DNA from: Halomonas sp. McH1-25
Lineage (GTDB): Bacteria; Pseudomonadota; Gammaproteobacteria; Pseudomonadales; Halomonadaceae
Length of the DNA stretch: 64,000 nt
NCBI RefSeq assembly: GCF_022348165.1
Contig: NZ_JAKRFI010000004.1
Coordinates: 1-64,000, forward strand
Direction of reading: 5' to 3'
A program made the translations under genes and the position numbers. The stretch's first letter is position 1. Each line of letters begins with the position of its first letter. The notes beneath the pieces were generated by a model. It made no database searches. It saw only the letters and a program-made list of their open reading frames with translations, and was not told the origin of the DNA. Shown one piece after another: positions 36,501-44,729 of this stretch.

Positions 36501-37709
36501 AACCCAGGCGCCAGTAGCCCGGCCTCGACGGCGCTAGTCATCGACACGACGGCGCTACCCTCGGGAATCCTCCTTGAGCTAAACAACGTCGACTTTGCGG
36601 CAGTGATCGGCACAGCCACCATTACGGGGGGGGCTGGTTCCCAGCGCGTCTGGGGCGATAGCGCCAGTCAGACCATTGTGTTGGGCGCTGACGATGACGT
36701 GCTGCATGGCGGAGCCGGTAACGATACCGTGGGCTCCAAGGGTGGCGACGATATGCTGTTCGGGGATGCCGGCGACGATGTCGTGTTTGGCGGCGATGGC
36801 AACGACCGCCTGAGTGGCGGCACCGGCAACGACCAGCTCGACGGCGAGACCGGCGTGGACGTGGCTCGTTTCGAAACCCGCTTCGACCAGGCCACGTTGA
36901 CCTGGAACGATGACGGCACGCTGACCGTAACCACGGCCGCCACCGGCACGGACACACTTCAGAATATCGAGCTGCTACGCTTCGACGACCGCGTGGTGTT
37001 GGCCAAGGCGCCTGAGCTGATCAACGCCCCGATAATGATCTTCGAGGAAAGCTACTACCTGGCGAATAACACGGATGTAGCCGAGGCCGTGGCACGTGGC
37101 GACTATGCCAGCGGCTACGCGCACTATGTCCAGTACGGCGCGAGCGAAGGCCGGAATACCGCCGAGCGTGGCGTGGCGTTCGATGAGGCCTATTACCTGA
37201 GCAAGAACCCCGATGTGGCATCTGCCGTCGAGCGGGGAGACTTCCGCAGTGGCTATGAGCATTACGCCATGTACGGACAAAGCGAAGGCAGAAGCGTCTC
37301 GGACAGCACCCCGGCGTTTGACGAGGCCTTCTACCTGGCGCAGAACCCCGACGTGGCCGCAGCGATCCAGGCAGGCGACATTATCGACGCGTATACCCAT
37401 TACAGTCTGTACGGGCAGGCTGAGGGTCGTGATCCCAATGCCCTGTTCGATGAAAGCTGGTATCTGGAGGTGAATTCGGATGTCGCGGCCGCGGTTGGCC
37501 AAGGCGACTTCGATAGCGGCTACGAGCACTACCTGGCCTACGGCTGGGGGGAGAAGCGTGATCCCTCGGCCTGGATGGACCTCGAGGCCTACCAGTCAGC
37601 GCATCCGGATGTGGCAGCTGCCGGCATGGATCCGTTAATGCACTACCTGATGTGGGGCAGCACGGAGGGCCGTGTGGTCAGTGCCAACGATGGAGATCTG
37701 TGGGGCTAG
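33555..37709 (+). CDS. 1384-residue secreted giant with Ig-like, RTX and NPDV repeats
   Basis: An acidic protein without a Sec signal. Residues about 1-150 form a beta-rich head and about 160-440 are cadherin-like. About 447-812 hold four to five Ig-like repeats of the form PTGNV.I.G.P, then DGLG.FSYQW, then VSYTD. A Pro-rich linker (PPPPPPPAPTPPTPP) and the module shared with the 1650-residue giant follow (EQVGNNTVADIPL, SGFLGALPQTAPL). RTX repeats lie near 1024-1100 (GGAGNDTVG, GGDGNDRLSGGTGND). Five NPDV units fill 1161-1384, ending EGRVVSANDGDLWG. The ATG at 33555 sits behind a GGGAG site; an in-frame TTG at 33540 is less likely. It is probably exported by the type I system and may act as an adhesin or S-layer-linked fibre. 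Confidence 0.87.
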   Translation: MASDLDFNTEIVGATNNHTAAYGDFTFTGDGGANIAIMDGDSLIASPGDRALRFDYGGLGDPNAPEEVTTVSFRTTSGDDFALKGFEIDSGLGDDSIKIEGKRDGVVVATATLDLGFSSSNGGAVYTAIPDGWAGKITFTGWDNLDEVVITGLSSGGLDLDIDDIDVGPAIVPNTAPTITNGAEFALAETSEDAPSSATQVSTLLSGVGFSDEGSASGVAITGVSGEGVWQYSTDETTWTAFGAVNANASLLLSADTWVRFLPASDNATTATFSFRGWDQTTGTASSSNSPSTADTTVNGGSTAFSSSTASTTLSVSSVNDVPTATSLTQSKSFIEDAGLIALDDIVVREVDTGDTVTATLTMSDPAAGTLSPGSYGSATSTYNAGTGVWSVAGSVADVNAALANVGFAPSPDWNDTVTISTRIRDQHGTGPADGTITLQGTAVNDAPTGNVIIDGVPQEYEILSANIATLADVDGLGVFSYQWYANGTEILGETAASLTLGQAQVGQPVSVKVSYTDGDGHANTVYSAATPPVVNVNDPPTGTLTIVGTPTQGQTLTFLRSVSDRDGMALPFVHKWYADGVEIAYAQGFDTLLLDADLVGKQITVSMSYIDNQGTPEILFSAPTAAVGHLNTEPTGNVVLLGIPMEGETLTVDVHGLDDADGLGAFSYQWFANDVLLPGQTDATLVLEQSVVGKTVSVHVTYTDLKGTAETVKSIPSGVVSNINNEPTGVVTITGNAAVGETLGLDVSSLDDGDGLGNLHFQWLANGVPIPDATGNTLQVQTDLAGQTITVGISYTDAMGTVEKVLSTPITVVAAPTPPPPPPPPAPTPPTPPATPNETVDGVPVGIGEVNNGDGTTSRVVTIPIVTADRAEQVGNNTVADIPLVTTGTAGEALLSAQVPTGYGLQVTGTGAPVAVGSGLTGLIREIQAHTQAGSDDQSLLTGGGSGFLGALPQTAPLLVQTLVPSVPIGTVPTGPLVINGNPGASSPASTALVIDTTALPSGILLELNNVDFAAVIGTATITGGAGSQRVWGDSASQTIVLGADDDVLHGGAGNDTVGSKGGDDMLFGDAGDDVVFGGDGNDRLSGGTGNDQLDGETGVDVARFETRFDQATLTWNDDGTLTVTTAATGTDTLQNIELLRFDDRVVLAKAPELINAPIMIFEESYYLANNTDVAEAVARGDYASGYAHYVQYGASEGRNTAERGVAFDEAYYLSKNPDVASAVERGDFRSGYEHYAMYGQSEGRSVSDSTPAFDEAFYLAQNPDVAAAIQAGDIIDAYTHYSLYGQAEGRDPNALFDESWYLEVNSDVAAAVGQGDFDSGYEHYLAYGWGEKRDPSAWMDLEAYQSAHPDVAAAGMDPLMHYLMWGSTEGRVVSANDGDLWG

Positions 37710-37724
37710 GTAACACGGCAAGGC

Positions 37725-37747
37725 GGCGCCGGGATACCGGCGGCGCC
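37725..37747 (+). terminator. Intrinsic terminator after the 1384-residue giant
   Basis: GC-rich stem GGCGCCG/CGGCGCC followed by TTTCTT, 16 bp past the stop. The flanking GGC/CCG repeats allow alternative pairing. Confidence 0.75.
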
Positions 37748-37939
37748 TTTCTTACCGCACCGGGTGGTGAGAGATTGAATAAGGCCGATATTCCACGACG
37801 TGGGGATATAGCTGCGCAGTAGCGACGAACCAGGCAGCTGACGGTGCACGGTACAGCATGCGGGATGCAATCCATGGAGCCCATGCCGAGAAAGGCGACA
37901 ACATACTAGTAGGCTGTGAAAGTCGACACGACCCACTCC

Positions 37940-38038
37940 TCAAATGATCGGCACAAACGGCACGCAGCCGCTCAACAGCGCCGCTGACGCGACTATGGCG
38001 ACTCGGCACCATTTCGTTGCCGCTTCTTTAACGATCAA
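37940..38038 (-). CDS. Micro-lipoprotein ending CVPFVPII, copy A
   Basis: A 32-residue frame starting at TTG 38036-38038 inside the end of the SapC gene (overlap 11 bp). It has a basic N-terminus (IVKEAATKW), a hydrophobic stretch (RVAIVASAA), lipobox LLSGC, then VPFVPII and stop. The signal peptide is unlike those of copies B and C, but the last eight residues are identical. Coupling to a SapC gene mirrors the first locus, where a SapC gene leads the run into copy B. The TTG start has no separate ribosome site, as expected for reinitiation. It is too short for standard gene calling. Confidence 0.55.
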   Translation of the reverse strand: MIVKEAATKWCRVAIVASAALLSGCVPFVPII

Positions 38039-38789
38039 AATCGAAACTCAGCTCATCGTCATCGCCGAAAAAGCTATCGAAACTCTCCCCGACTGACACC
38101 TTGCCTGGATTCACTCGGGCCAGCCGGGTCAGCAGGTGCGTTTGTGACAGTGACAGGTTGACGGCATAGGCCAAGGGCAGCGCCTGAGCCTTTCTGAGCG
38201 CGAGGAAGGCTTCATCATCCAGTTCCGCCAGGGCGCGCTCGCCGATCATGTGCAGGCCGGGAATGGCCATGCCCAATTGAGACTGCAGCGATTCCGGCCA
38301 GGGCGTAAGCACGCCAGCCTTGTTCAAGGCTGCCAGCGCCGCCTGGGTGCGCTGCTGCTTGCCGTGGTTGGCCTTGAGCGTCGCGATCACTTCAGCAGCC
38401 CGCCCAGCCGGTTGGGCCTCGGCATCGAAGAACGGCTCGCCCTCTTCCGCCCCCAGCAAGCCACTGTCGCGATCGAACGCGACGATGCTCTTCTCGCCTG
38501 CCTGCACGACGACAAACGGCCATGTGGCGAGCCATTGCGGGCGATAATGACCCAGCCATTGCCCATCCTTGATAAACAGGTTGTGGCCAGGCTCCAGGCT
38601 ACACACCCCGACCAGTTGCCAGCCCTGCTCGCCTTTGACAAGCGCGAGCGGCATGGTCGAGGCAGCCTGGGCGAGTTCACCGGCGTGCAGGGGGATTAGA
38701 TGATGCTGAGCGGCAAAACTCAGATCACGCGGTGGATGCCAGGTCAACCCTTGGCATTTCTTGGGGCTGATGGCCAACAAGTTAGGCAC
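38028..38789 (-). CDS. SapC-family protein, second copy
   Basis: About 253 residues and clearly related to the protein at 19792: LALVKGEQGWQLVGV, FIKDGQWLGHYRPQWLATWPF, and RALAELDDEAFLALR against ALNELDAEPFANLRS. The end is acidic (FFGDDDELSFDFDR), like the first copy. I chose GTG at 38789 because AAAGGAGG lies four bases upstream; the frame extends to 38846 without another such site. It lies between the 1384-residue giant (convergent) and the 582-residue surface protein (upstream, same strand). As at the first locus, it is followed at once by a micro-lipoprotein frame. Its role is unknown; a secretion helper is the simplest inference. Confidence 0.83.
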   Translation of the reverse strand: MPNLLAISPKKCQGLTWHPPRDLSFAAQHHLIPLHAGELAQAASTMPLALVKGEQGWQLVGVCSLEPGHNLFIKDGQWLGHYRPQWLATWPFVVVQAGEKSIVAFDRDSGLLGAEEGEPFFDAEAQPAGRAAEVIATLKANHGKQQRTQAALAALNKAGVLTPWPESLQSQLGMAIPGLHMIGERALAELDDEAFLALRKAQALPLAYAVNLSLSQTHLLTRLARVNPGKVSVGESFDSFFGDDDELSFDFDR

Positions 38790-38886
38790 AGACCCTCCTT
38801 TAAATTGTAAGAAATGACTGACAGAAAATGCCGACATTGTCGACACAGAAAATGGTCATTATCGACACAAAACCAGCAACGAAAAA

Positions 38887-38909
38887 CCCCCAGCCTTGTG
38901 GGCCGGGGG
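38887..38909 (-). terminator. Intrinsic terminator after the 582-residue surface protein
   Basis: A 9-bp GC stem with one G-U pair and a 5-base loop, then five U on the minus strand, 50 bp past the stop. Confidence 0.85.
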
Positions 38910-38959
38910 CTTAGTGCTACGTGAGGATCAGAAGATCCTCAAATCGCTAAGCCTATGGC

Positions 38960-40708
38960 TTAGGCGACTTCACCTGCGGTCAGGTAACCGTTAGTGAAGC
39001 TAACATCTTCTGCATTAACACCGGTCAGGGTGATAGTAGTGATGTCGGCAGCTGCGCCGGCACTGCTATTACCTGCGAATGTCTCTTCTTCGACGTACAG
39101 GTTCAGGTTCGCACCGTCCTGCTCCCAGAAGATTTCTAGAGCGTTGACAGAACCGACATTGTCGGAAATATCGCTGCCTTCCGGAATCTGGGTGAAAGTA
39201 AACTCTTCACCGAAGTAGATGCGATCTTGACCGGATGCACCGAAGCCAGACAGGCTTTGGTTACCTTCGTCAGCATTGAAGAGATATACTTCATCTTCGC
39301 TGGCAAAGTTTTCTGCGCCGTCGCGCAGAGTGACATTCAGGCCTTCCTCACCTTCGATGGCTTGCTCAGCGTCAGTGATCGCATCTTCAAGATCAGTACG
39401 CTGGGAGTCGAGTTCAACAACGCCCTGCCAAGTAGAAATAGCTTCCTCAAGGTTCTGCTGCTGCTCTTGAACAGCGGTCAGGTTCTGCTCGAGAGTGTTG
39501 AGCTGAGTATAAACATCCTGACCGTTAGTTTCGGTAGTGAAATCTCCCGCGGACAGGTCGGTAATAGCGGCAAGATCATTCTGCGCAGCAGTATCGGCCT
39601 GCTCAGCTGCTTCGACAGTAGCTTGAGCATTGATTACAGCTTGGATAGAGGATTGCAGAGTGCTCAGTCCCGTGTAAGCAGACAGGCCACTCTCGGCGAC
39701 GAGCTCACCATCAGCATTAACAGTGAAGAGAGTTTGGCTGTTACCGGTATCTTGAACGCGGGCCAAATCAGCGACGGTATCAGTAGCAGGATCCCAAGCA
39801 ACGAAACCACCGGCTCCGTCAGACTTCTGAAGTACGACATCAGCGCTAGTAGTCAAGTCGCCATCTGCAGCTTCATTCTGGGCTTCGAAAGTTGCTTCAA
39901 CGCCAGCGTAAGCATCTTGAGCTTCTGTAAGCGAATTCTGCGCTGCAGTGAGGCTTTCCTCAGCAGCTTCGGCTGCGCTGATAGCAGAGGCAAGGCCATC
40001 CACTTTAGCAATTTCAGCTTGATAATCGCTCAGTGCAGTCTGGGCAGTCTCGATAGCATTTTGGGCATCTTCACGCCCATCGGCGATCAGACCAGCTTTG
40101 GTATTGGCACCAGCATTAACAAATGCGTCGTCAGTAATACCTGAAATACTGACAAGCAGATCGTCGACCGCATTAGTAGTAGTGGTCAATGCATCATCAA
40201 GCGCAGTATCAATTTGCGCTGAAGTCGGATCTTCAACCGCGATCTCGGCAGCAACAGCCTCGTTCTCAGCAGCAGATTCCAAGAAAGAAGTCAGACCTTC
40301 GTTGGCTGCTGCCAGAGAAGCCAGAGCTGCAGTGAGCCCTGCAGTTGACTGACCAGCCGGAACGGCTTCGATTCCTTCATCGATACCGTACTGGTTGTAG
40401 TGCTCCAGCGGGCTCAGACCGGCTTCCTGGAAGGCAGCCAGCACTTGCTCGGTGGTGGAGTATTCAGAATAACCGGCTTCCTGGAGCTGGGCCAGCTTGG
40501 CTTCCAGGTAGGCTTGGGTGTCGAATTCAGCGGACGGGTTCAGGCCTTCGCCTGCGCCCCACATTTCGTAGTGTGCCTGGGCAGTCAGACCGGCTTCCTG
40601 GAAAGCGGCCAGCACGTCAGCGGTGGTAGTGTACTCGGTGTTACCGGCTGCCTGCAGCTGAGCCAGTTTTTGTTCGAGATAGAAATTACGGTCGAAGCTG
40701 ATTGCCAT
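38960..40708 (-). CDS. 582-residue S-layer-like secreted protein with long helical middle
   Basis: Two N-terminal units (residues about 5-55 and 60-115) read FDRNFYLEQKLAQLQ...HYEMWGAGEG and FDTQAYLEAKLAQLQ...HYNQYGIDEG, the same class as in the 743-residue protein. Residues about 120-480 are Ala/Glu/Gln-rich and look helical or coiled-coil (for example LNTLEQNLTAVQEQQQNLEE). The C-terminal ~100 residues are beta-rich (LFNADEGNQSLSGFGASGQD), ending TLTGVNAEDVSFTNGYLTAG, as in type I secreted proteins. AAGGAG precedes the ATG. Its DNA uses a plainer codon set than its neighbours, and it has a structured leader and strong terminator. It could be an abundant surface protein, but expression data would be needed. 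Confidence 0.8.
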   Translation of the reverse strand: MAISFDRNFYLEQKLAQLQAAGNTEYTTTADVLAAFQEAGLTAQAHYEMWGAGEGLNPSAEFDTQAYLEAKLAQLQEAGYSEYSTTEQVLAAFQEAGLSPLEHYNQYGIDEGIEAVPAGQSTAGLTAALASLAAANEGLTSFLESAAENEAVAAEIAVEDPTSAQIDTALDDALTTTTNAVDDLLVSISGITDDAFVNAGANTKAGLIADGREDAQNAIETAQTALSDYQAEIAKVDGLASAISAAEAAEESLTAAQNSLTEAQDAYAGVEATFEAQNEAADGDLTTSADVVLQKSDGAGGFVAWDPATDTVADLARVQDTGNSQTLFTVNADGELVAESGLSAYTGLSTLQSSIQAVINAQATVEAAEQADTAAQNDLAAITDLSAGDFTTETNGQDVYTQLNTLEQNLTAVQEQQQNLEEAISTWQGVVELDSQRTDLEDAITDAEQAIEGEEGLNVTLRDGAENFASEDEVYLFNADEGNQSLSGFGASGQDRIYFGEEFTFTQIPEGSDISDNVGSVNALEIFWEQDGANLNLYVEEETFAGNSSAGAAADITTITLTGVNAEDVSFTNGYLTAGEVA

Positions 40709-40762
40709 GTCGGCAGTCTCCTTGCATATGCAATTGTTGCCATTATTGCGGCTAAATGCCGC

Positions 40763-40855
40763 TTTTGGATCCAAAAAGGCTCCAAACCCTGCGCTTGCCG
40801 ATACGGCCTTGCCGTGCGGTTCACGCAGGGTTTGTCCCTGCGATCAGCGCTGATC
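40763..40855 (-). promoter_or_regulatory. Structured 5' leader of the 582-residue surface-protein gene
   Basis: The leader carries, in mRNA order, a 14-bp palindrome GATCAGC/GCTGATC (40855-40842) and GCAGGG (40841-40836). Then come AAACCCTGCG (40833-40824), ACGGC-AAG-GCCGT, CGCAGGGTTT (40793-40784) and a 14-bp palindrome TTTTGGA/TCCAAAA (40776-40763). The middle AAACCCTGCG can pair with either flanking partner but not both. The promoter is probably in the AT-rich DNA from 40900 to 41070. No gene is seen between 40709 and 41076. Confidence 0.5.
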
Positions 40856-41076
40856 ACGACGGGAAAGCCTGACACCCAAGTAACGAAAGCTACTGGTATT
40901 GGCCCGCTCCCTAAGATGAGAAAGCGTACATCGTAGCGTCAGCGGTAATGTAAAACCGCCTCATGACGATGCACTAGCTAAATCACCTTTCGTGGATGCT
41001 AGTGGGATAATGTTAGCTTTGCAAGCGTTGATAAGCGGGTGTTTTAAGGCGGTTTTCAGCGTGGAAAAAGTGTTGA

Positions 41077-42213
41077 CTAGCTCTTGTTAAGAAACGCTCG
41101 TTTGATGCCGATATAACGCCGAATAGCCGTCATCGGTTTTTCGAAGTAGCAATAGACTAACGTCGAAATAACGATAGTGAGCAATGGATACAAGACCAGG
41201 TCGACCCCTGTTAGTGAATGCTCACTCCCAACAAGGCGACGCAAAAGAGGAATGACTAGAGAGAAATGCACCAAATAGGCGGAATAGGAAATCAGGCTAA
41301 GGCCGGTAATGGGAGCTGCGAGCCAAGCCTTGGGCCGAGGACAATGTGCAAAGGCAGGCAATAAGAATGCAAAGCCTGCACTGGTCATCGTAAAAAGCAA
41401 CAGGCCGTGCCATAGCGGCGAAAACCCTTGCCGCACCCCCATCGCCAGGAGCAGGATCGCCCCTAGCGTTAGCACACTGCCAGCCCCGGCCAACCGATAT
41501 CGCCAACGCGATAACCAGTCGGCTCGATAGGCAGCCAGCCAGGCCATGAGACACCCCCAGGCGATACTGTCCAGGCGCAGCAGCACGATTTTGCGAATGC
41601 CTTCGTCCCAGGAAGGATCCGTCCAAATCACCACCCCCAGGCGCGCCAGATTGGACAGCAATAGGCAGGTTACGATGGCTGCGAGCATGGCGTGGCGCCG
41701 CGAAGCCAACAATAGACAGGCAAGGCCAAAGCCCAGCGGCGCAGTCAGGTAGAACCACTCTTCCACGGCCAGGCTCCACGACTCGGGCATGAGTTGCCCG
41801 GCAGGCCATGCCAGGTTCTGAAGAAACAGGAAATAGCCCCACTGCCACCCCCGAGGGCCGAACCAGGCGGCGAAAAGGGTCAGATTGAGCAGAAGGAACA
41901 GGTAGTAGTTAGGCAGGGTGCGGCACCAGCGACGCACCCAGAACTGCAGGATATCGCGGTGACCGGGGCGAGCGCCGCCGTTGTCGAACAGGCGCAGCAG
42001 GATACCGCCGATCAAGAAGCCGCTAAGCACGAAGAACAGCTCGACCCCGAAGAAGCCACCCTGATAGATCAGCATGTGACGTGTAGCGACCTGCATGTCG
42101 TCGAAAAACGCCAGCAAGCTGCCATGTCCCGCCAATACCAGCAAAATGGCTAGCGCACGGACCAGATCGAGCCCGAAGTTGCGCGAGGCCGCCACCTCAG
42201 CATATGGAGCCAT
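41077..42213 (-). CDS. Acyltransferase family 3 membrane protein (OafA-like)
   Basis: A 378-residue integral membrane O-acyltransferase. The N-terminus has NFGLDLVRALAILLVLAGHG with the catalytic-type His, followed by FFGVELFFVLSGFLIGGILL, the core family signature. About ten helices follow. Such proteins add acetyl or similar groups to O-antigen, capsule or exopolysaccharide sugars at the inner membrane. It lies 10 bp after the methyltransferase gene and belongs to the minus-strand run wzm-wzt-methyltransferase-acyltransferase, so the exported glycan is its likely target. Confidence 0.9.
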   Translation of the reverse strand: MAPYAEVAASRNFGLDLVRALAILLVLAGHGSLLAFFDDMQVATRHMLIYQGGFFGVELFFVLSGFLIGGILLRLFDNGGARPGHRDILQFWVRRWCRTLPNYYLFLLLNLTLFAAWFGPRGWQWGYFLFLQNLAWPAGQLMPESWSLAVEEWFYLTAPLGFGLACLLLASRRHAMLAAIVTCLLLSNLARLGVVIWTDPSWDEGIRKIVLLRLDSIAWGCLMAWLAAYRADWLSRWRYRLAGAGSVLTLGAILLLAMGVRQGFSPLWHGLLLFTMTSAGFAFLLPAFAHCPRPKAWLAAPITGLSLISYSAYLVHFSLVIPLLRRLVGSEHSLTGVDLVLYPLLTIVISTLVYCYFEKPMTAIRRYIGIKRAFLNKS

Positions 42214-42223
42214 TGCCTGTATA

Positions 42224-43282
42224 TCAGGAACGCGAGTTGGACAGACGCGACATCAAGGTACGCAACGGCTGTGTCAGCTTCCAACTGTTCGAGCCAAGCA
42301 CTTGCTGATGTTGTTGCTGCAAACTCTCGAAAGCCTGCTTCAGCTCGTCATGGTCGCGTTGAAGCTGCTGCTGAGAGGAACGGGATGCCTCCAGCTGTTG
42401 CCGGGTAGCCTCTTCCTGTCGAGCGAGGTCATTGGCGTGACGTTCCTGACGGCCCAGGGCGGACTGCAACTCTGCGATGGCGTTGTCGCGCAAGATGAGC
42501 ATTTCCTCACGCTCTTCCAAGGCGCGACCGCGCGCTTCGTTAAGAGGCCGCAAGCGACGGATCTCGCATTCGTTCTCGATCCTGCCGCCAAGCTGGGCGA
42601 ACAGGCCGCGCACCCAGGCAGGCCGTTCGGCGTAGCACTTGGCCAACGCATGGACCGATTCGCCAATCTCGCTACCCACGAGCAACACGCCGAGCCCATT
42701 GGAATGGTCGAAGGCAATGTGCGGGTAGCGCCCGCTGAGTTCTTCCCAGAGCTGCCATACACCAAAGCCGCGCTCACGAACGTTGGTATCGTGAAACAGT
42801 ACGATGCCGCGATCGGAGAGCTTGGGTAACCATGTTTCGAAGTCGTGCCGCACGGCGTCGTAGGTGTGCAGCCCATCGATGTGCAGCAGGTCGACACTGC
42901 CTTCACTGAAATAGGCGAGCGCGTCATCGAACGTCATGCGCAGCAGACGGGAAAACCCGGCATAGCGCTTGTCGTGATAGGCGCTGAGCTCTTCGAAAAT
43001 GGTATCGCTGTAGCGCCCCGCATGCTCGTCGCCTTGCCAGGTATCGACGGCATAACACTCCGTATCGAGCCCCTTGGTCTGTACAGTCTGACAGAACGCA
43101 CTGAACGAGAAACCGGTATGCGTGCCCAGCTCGACCAACCGGCGCGGCGCATGCTTGGCGACGAGCCAGGCGCCAAAGGGCACATGCCCCGCCCAACTCG
43201 AGGGCTCGACGATCCGGTGCGGTTCGAAAAGCAGGTCTTCATCGAGGGCAAGGCAGGACGAAGGAGTTTCAGCTTGGCTCAT
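42224..43282 (-). CDS. Class I SAM-dependent methyltransferase with C-terminal coiled coil
   Basis: The N-terminal ~200 residues form a methyltransferase of the type found in polysaccharide clusters: the SAM loop LVELGTHTGFSFSAFCQTV, then DLLHIDGLHTYDAVRHDFE and DRGIVLFHDTNVRERGFGVW. From about residue 255 a long Gln/Glu/Arg coiled coil runs to GSNSWKLTQPLRTLM near the end. I prefer ATG 43282 (MSQAE); ATG 43300 six codons earlier is also possible. It may methylate the growing or terminal sugar. The gene follows wzt by about 20 bp. Confidence 0.8.
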   Translation of the reverse strand: MSQAETPSSCLALDEDLLFEPHRIVEPSSWAGHVPFGAWLVAKHAPRRLVELGTHTGFSFSAFCQTVQTKGLDTECYAVDTWQGDEHAGRYSDTIFEELSAYHDKRYAGFSRLLRMTFDDALAYFSEGSVDLLHIDGLHTYDAVRHDFETWLPKLSDRGIVLFHDTNVRERGFGVWQLWEELSGRYPHIAFDHSNGLGVLLVGSEIGESVHALAKCYAERPAWVRGLFAQLGGRIENECEIRRLRPLNEARGRALEEREEMLILRDNAIAELQSALGRQERHANDLARQEEATRQQLEASRSSQQQLQRDHDELKQAFESLQQQHQQVLGSNSWKLTQPLRTLMSRLSNSRS

Positions 43283-43304
43283 GAGTCTCTCGTTTAGCAT
43301 CTGT

Positions 43305-44729
43305 TCAGCGCGCCAGGGATTCCAACGCAATGCGCCGCATGGGCAGCCCGACCAGTCCATGGGCCAAGGAGCTGGCATGGGAGGTCACGATCAGTGCGTC
43401 GTGTATCCAGTGATGCTGGCGATGGTCGTTCTGGGTGCCGTCGGCCAGGGCAACGCCGATACTGTACTGCCCCATGGGAAGAATGGGCATACGAAACTCG
43501 AACAAGGCACGAAAGGCCTCGCCCGGTTGCACACTCAGCGGGCGCGTTCCCAGAAATGTATTGTCCCCGAATAGGGTTTGCCCCAGGCGATCCTTGACGA
43601 TAAAACCGATGATGGGGCTGTTCAGGAGCTGGTGGGCACGGCACTCGATCGTCAGAACGACGGATTCCCCGCCGACGACCCAGTTGAGATTTCGTCCATG
43701 ACGGTCGCTCAGCGTCACTTGCTCCACCGTGCCACCCTTTTCACCGAAACCCGGTGCATCAGGATCGAAGGTGAACAATTCGAGGTCGTTGCGCAGCGTT
43801 GAACCTAGCATCAGGTCACGACGCATGTCGTGAAAGTCGTCGGCCTCGTCAAAGTCCCGCGCTTCCCCCTCTTTCGTCGTCTCACGAAACGCCGGCACAT
43901 TTCCGTCATCGGCAATGGCATCTTCATCGCTTTCCTGAACGGTTGCTGCCGCGTCTTGCTGATTCCCTTCACTCCCGTACTGAGCTTCCAGATAGTGTTC
44001 CGACACACGCTTGGGCTCGCCCTTTTCGCGAACGCCCCCCTTCTCCAGCCAGACGGCATAGTTACAGAGGTTAGTCACTGCCGCGCTATCGTGACTGACG
44101 AACAGTACGGTGCCGTGCTCCATGAATTTGCGTAGAAAGCGCATGCATTTCTGCACGAAGAAGGCGTCGCCAACGGCTAGCGCCTCATCGATGACGAGGA
44201 TATCGGCATCGACATGAGCAATGACGGCAAAGGCCAAGCGGACCAGCATGCCGCTGGAGTAGGTCTTGACGGGTTGATCGATGAACTCACCGATGTCGGC
44301 GAAATCGAGGATGGCATCGTAACGTTCGCTGACTTCAGCTTGGGATAACCCCATCACCGAGGCAAAGAGGTAGACGTTTTCGCGGCCACTGAACTCGGGG
44401 TTGAAACCGGCGCCGAGCTCAAGCAAGGCAGCCACCCGGCCGTTGACCTCGACGGTTCCCGATGACGGCGTCAATGTTCCGCAAATGATCTGTAGCAGCG
44501 TGGATTTGCCGGAACCGTTGCGCCCGATCACGCCGACGGTTTGTCCTCGATATACCTCGAAGCTGACATCGTCAAGCGCCCTGAACTCGCGAAAGTAGGA
44601 CGAGGGCGCCTTGCCCACGAGACGCTTCAATTTCGGCACGATCGCTTGTTTCAAGCGATCCGAGGGATTCGTATAGATCCGATAGTCCTTGATCAACGAG
44701 TCGACGCGAATCGCAATGTCAGAGCACAT
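43305..44729 (-). CDS. wzt: Polysaccharide ABC exporter ATPase with glycan-binding domain
   Basis: A 474-residue Wzt-type protein. The N-terminal ATPase has Walker A GRNGSGKSTLLQ near residue 70, signature SSGMLVRLAF near 160 and Walker B ILVIDEALAVGD near 178. The C-terminal part (about 300-474) is beta-rich, as in Wzt domains that recognise the finished O-antigen: TLSDRHGRNLNWVVGGE, GFIVKDRLGQTLFGDN. The start ATG at 44729 overlaps the wzm stop by 11 bp; a longer open frame lies inside wzm. With Wzm it drives export of a capped polysaccharide across the inner membrane. The binding domain makes the exported glycan specific. Confidence 0.92.
   Translation of the reverse strand: MCSDIAIRVDSLIKDYRIYTNPSDRLKQAIVPKLKRLVGKAPSSYFREFRALDDVSFEVYRGQTVGVIGRNGSGKSTLLQIICGTLTPSSGTVEVNGRVAALLELGAGFNPEFSGRENVYLFASVMGLSQAEVSERYDAILDFADIGEFIDQPVKTYSSGMLVRLAFAVIAHVDADILVIDEALAVGDAFFVQKCMRFLRKFMEHGTVLFVSHDSAAVTNLCNYAVWLEKGGVREKGEPKRVSEHYLEAQYGSEGNQQDAAATVQESDEDAIADDGNVPAFRETTKEGEARDFDEADDFHDMRRDLMLGSTLRNDLELFTFDPDAPGFGEKGGTVEQVTLSDRHGRNLNWVVGGESVVLTIECRAHQLLNSPIIGFIVKDRLGQTLFGDNTFLGTRPLSVQPGEAFRALFEFRMPILPMGQYSIGVALADGTQNDHRQHHWIHDALIVTSHASSLAHGLVGLPMRRIALESLAR

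Noticed and set aside
37752-38012. An 86-codon minus-strand frame after the 1384-residue giant
   Set aside because: It is an out-of-frame reading of the micro-lipoprotein and the terminator region, with no family-like sequence.
40585-40875. A 96-codon frame across the start of the 582-residue protein
   Set aside because: It runs through the structured leader and overlaps the true start in another frame; no ribosome site.
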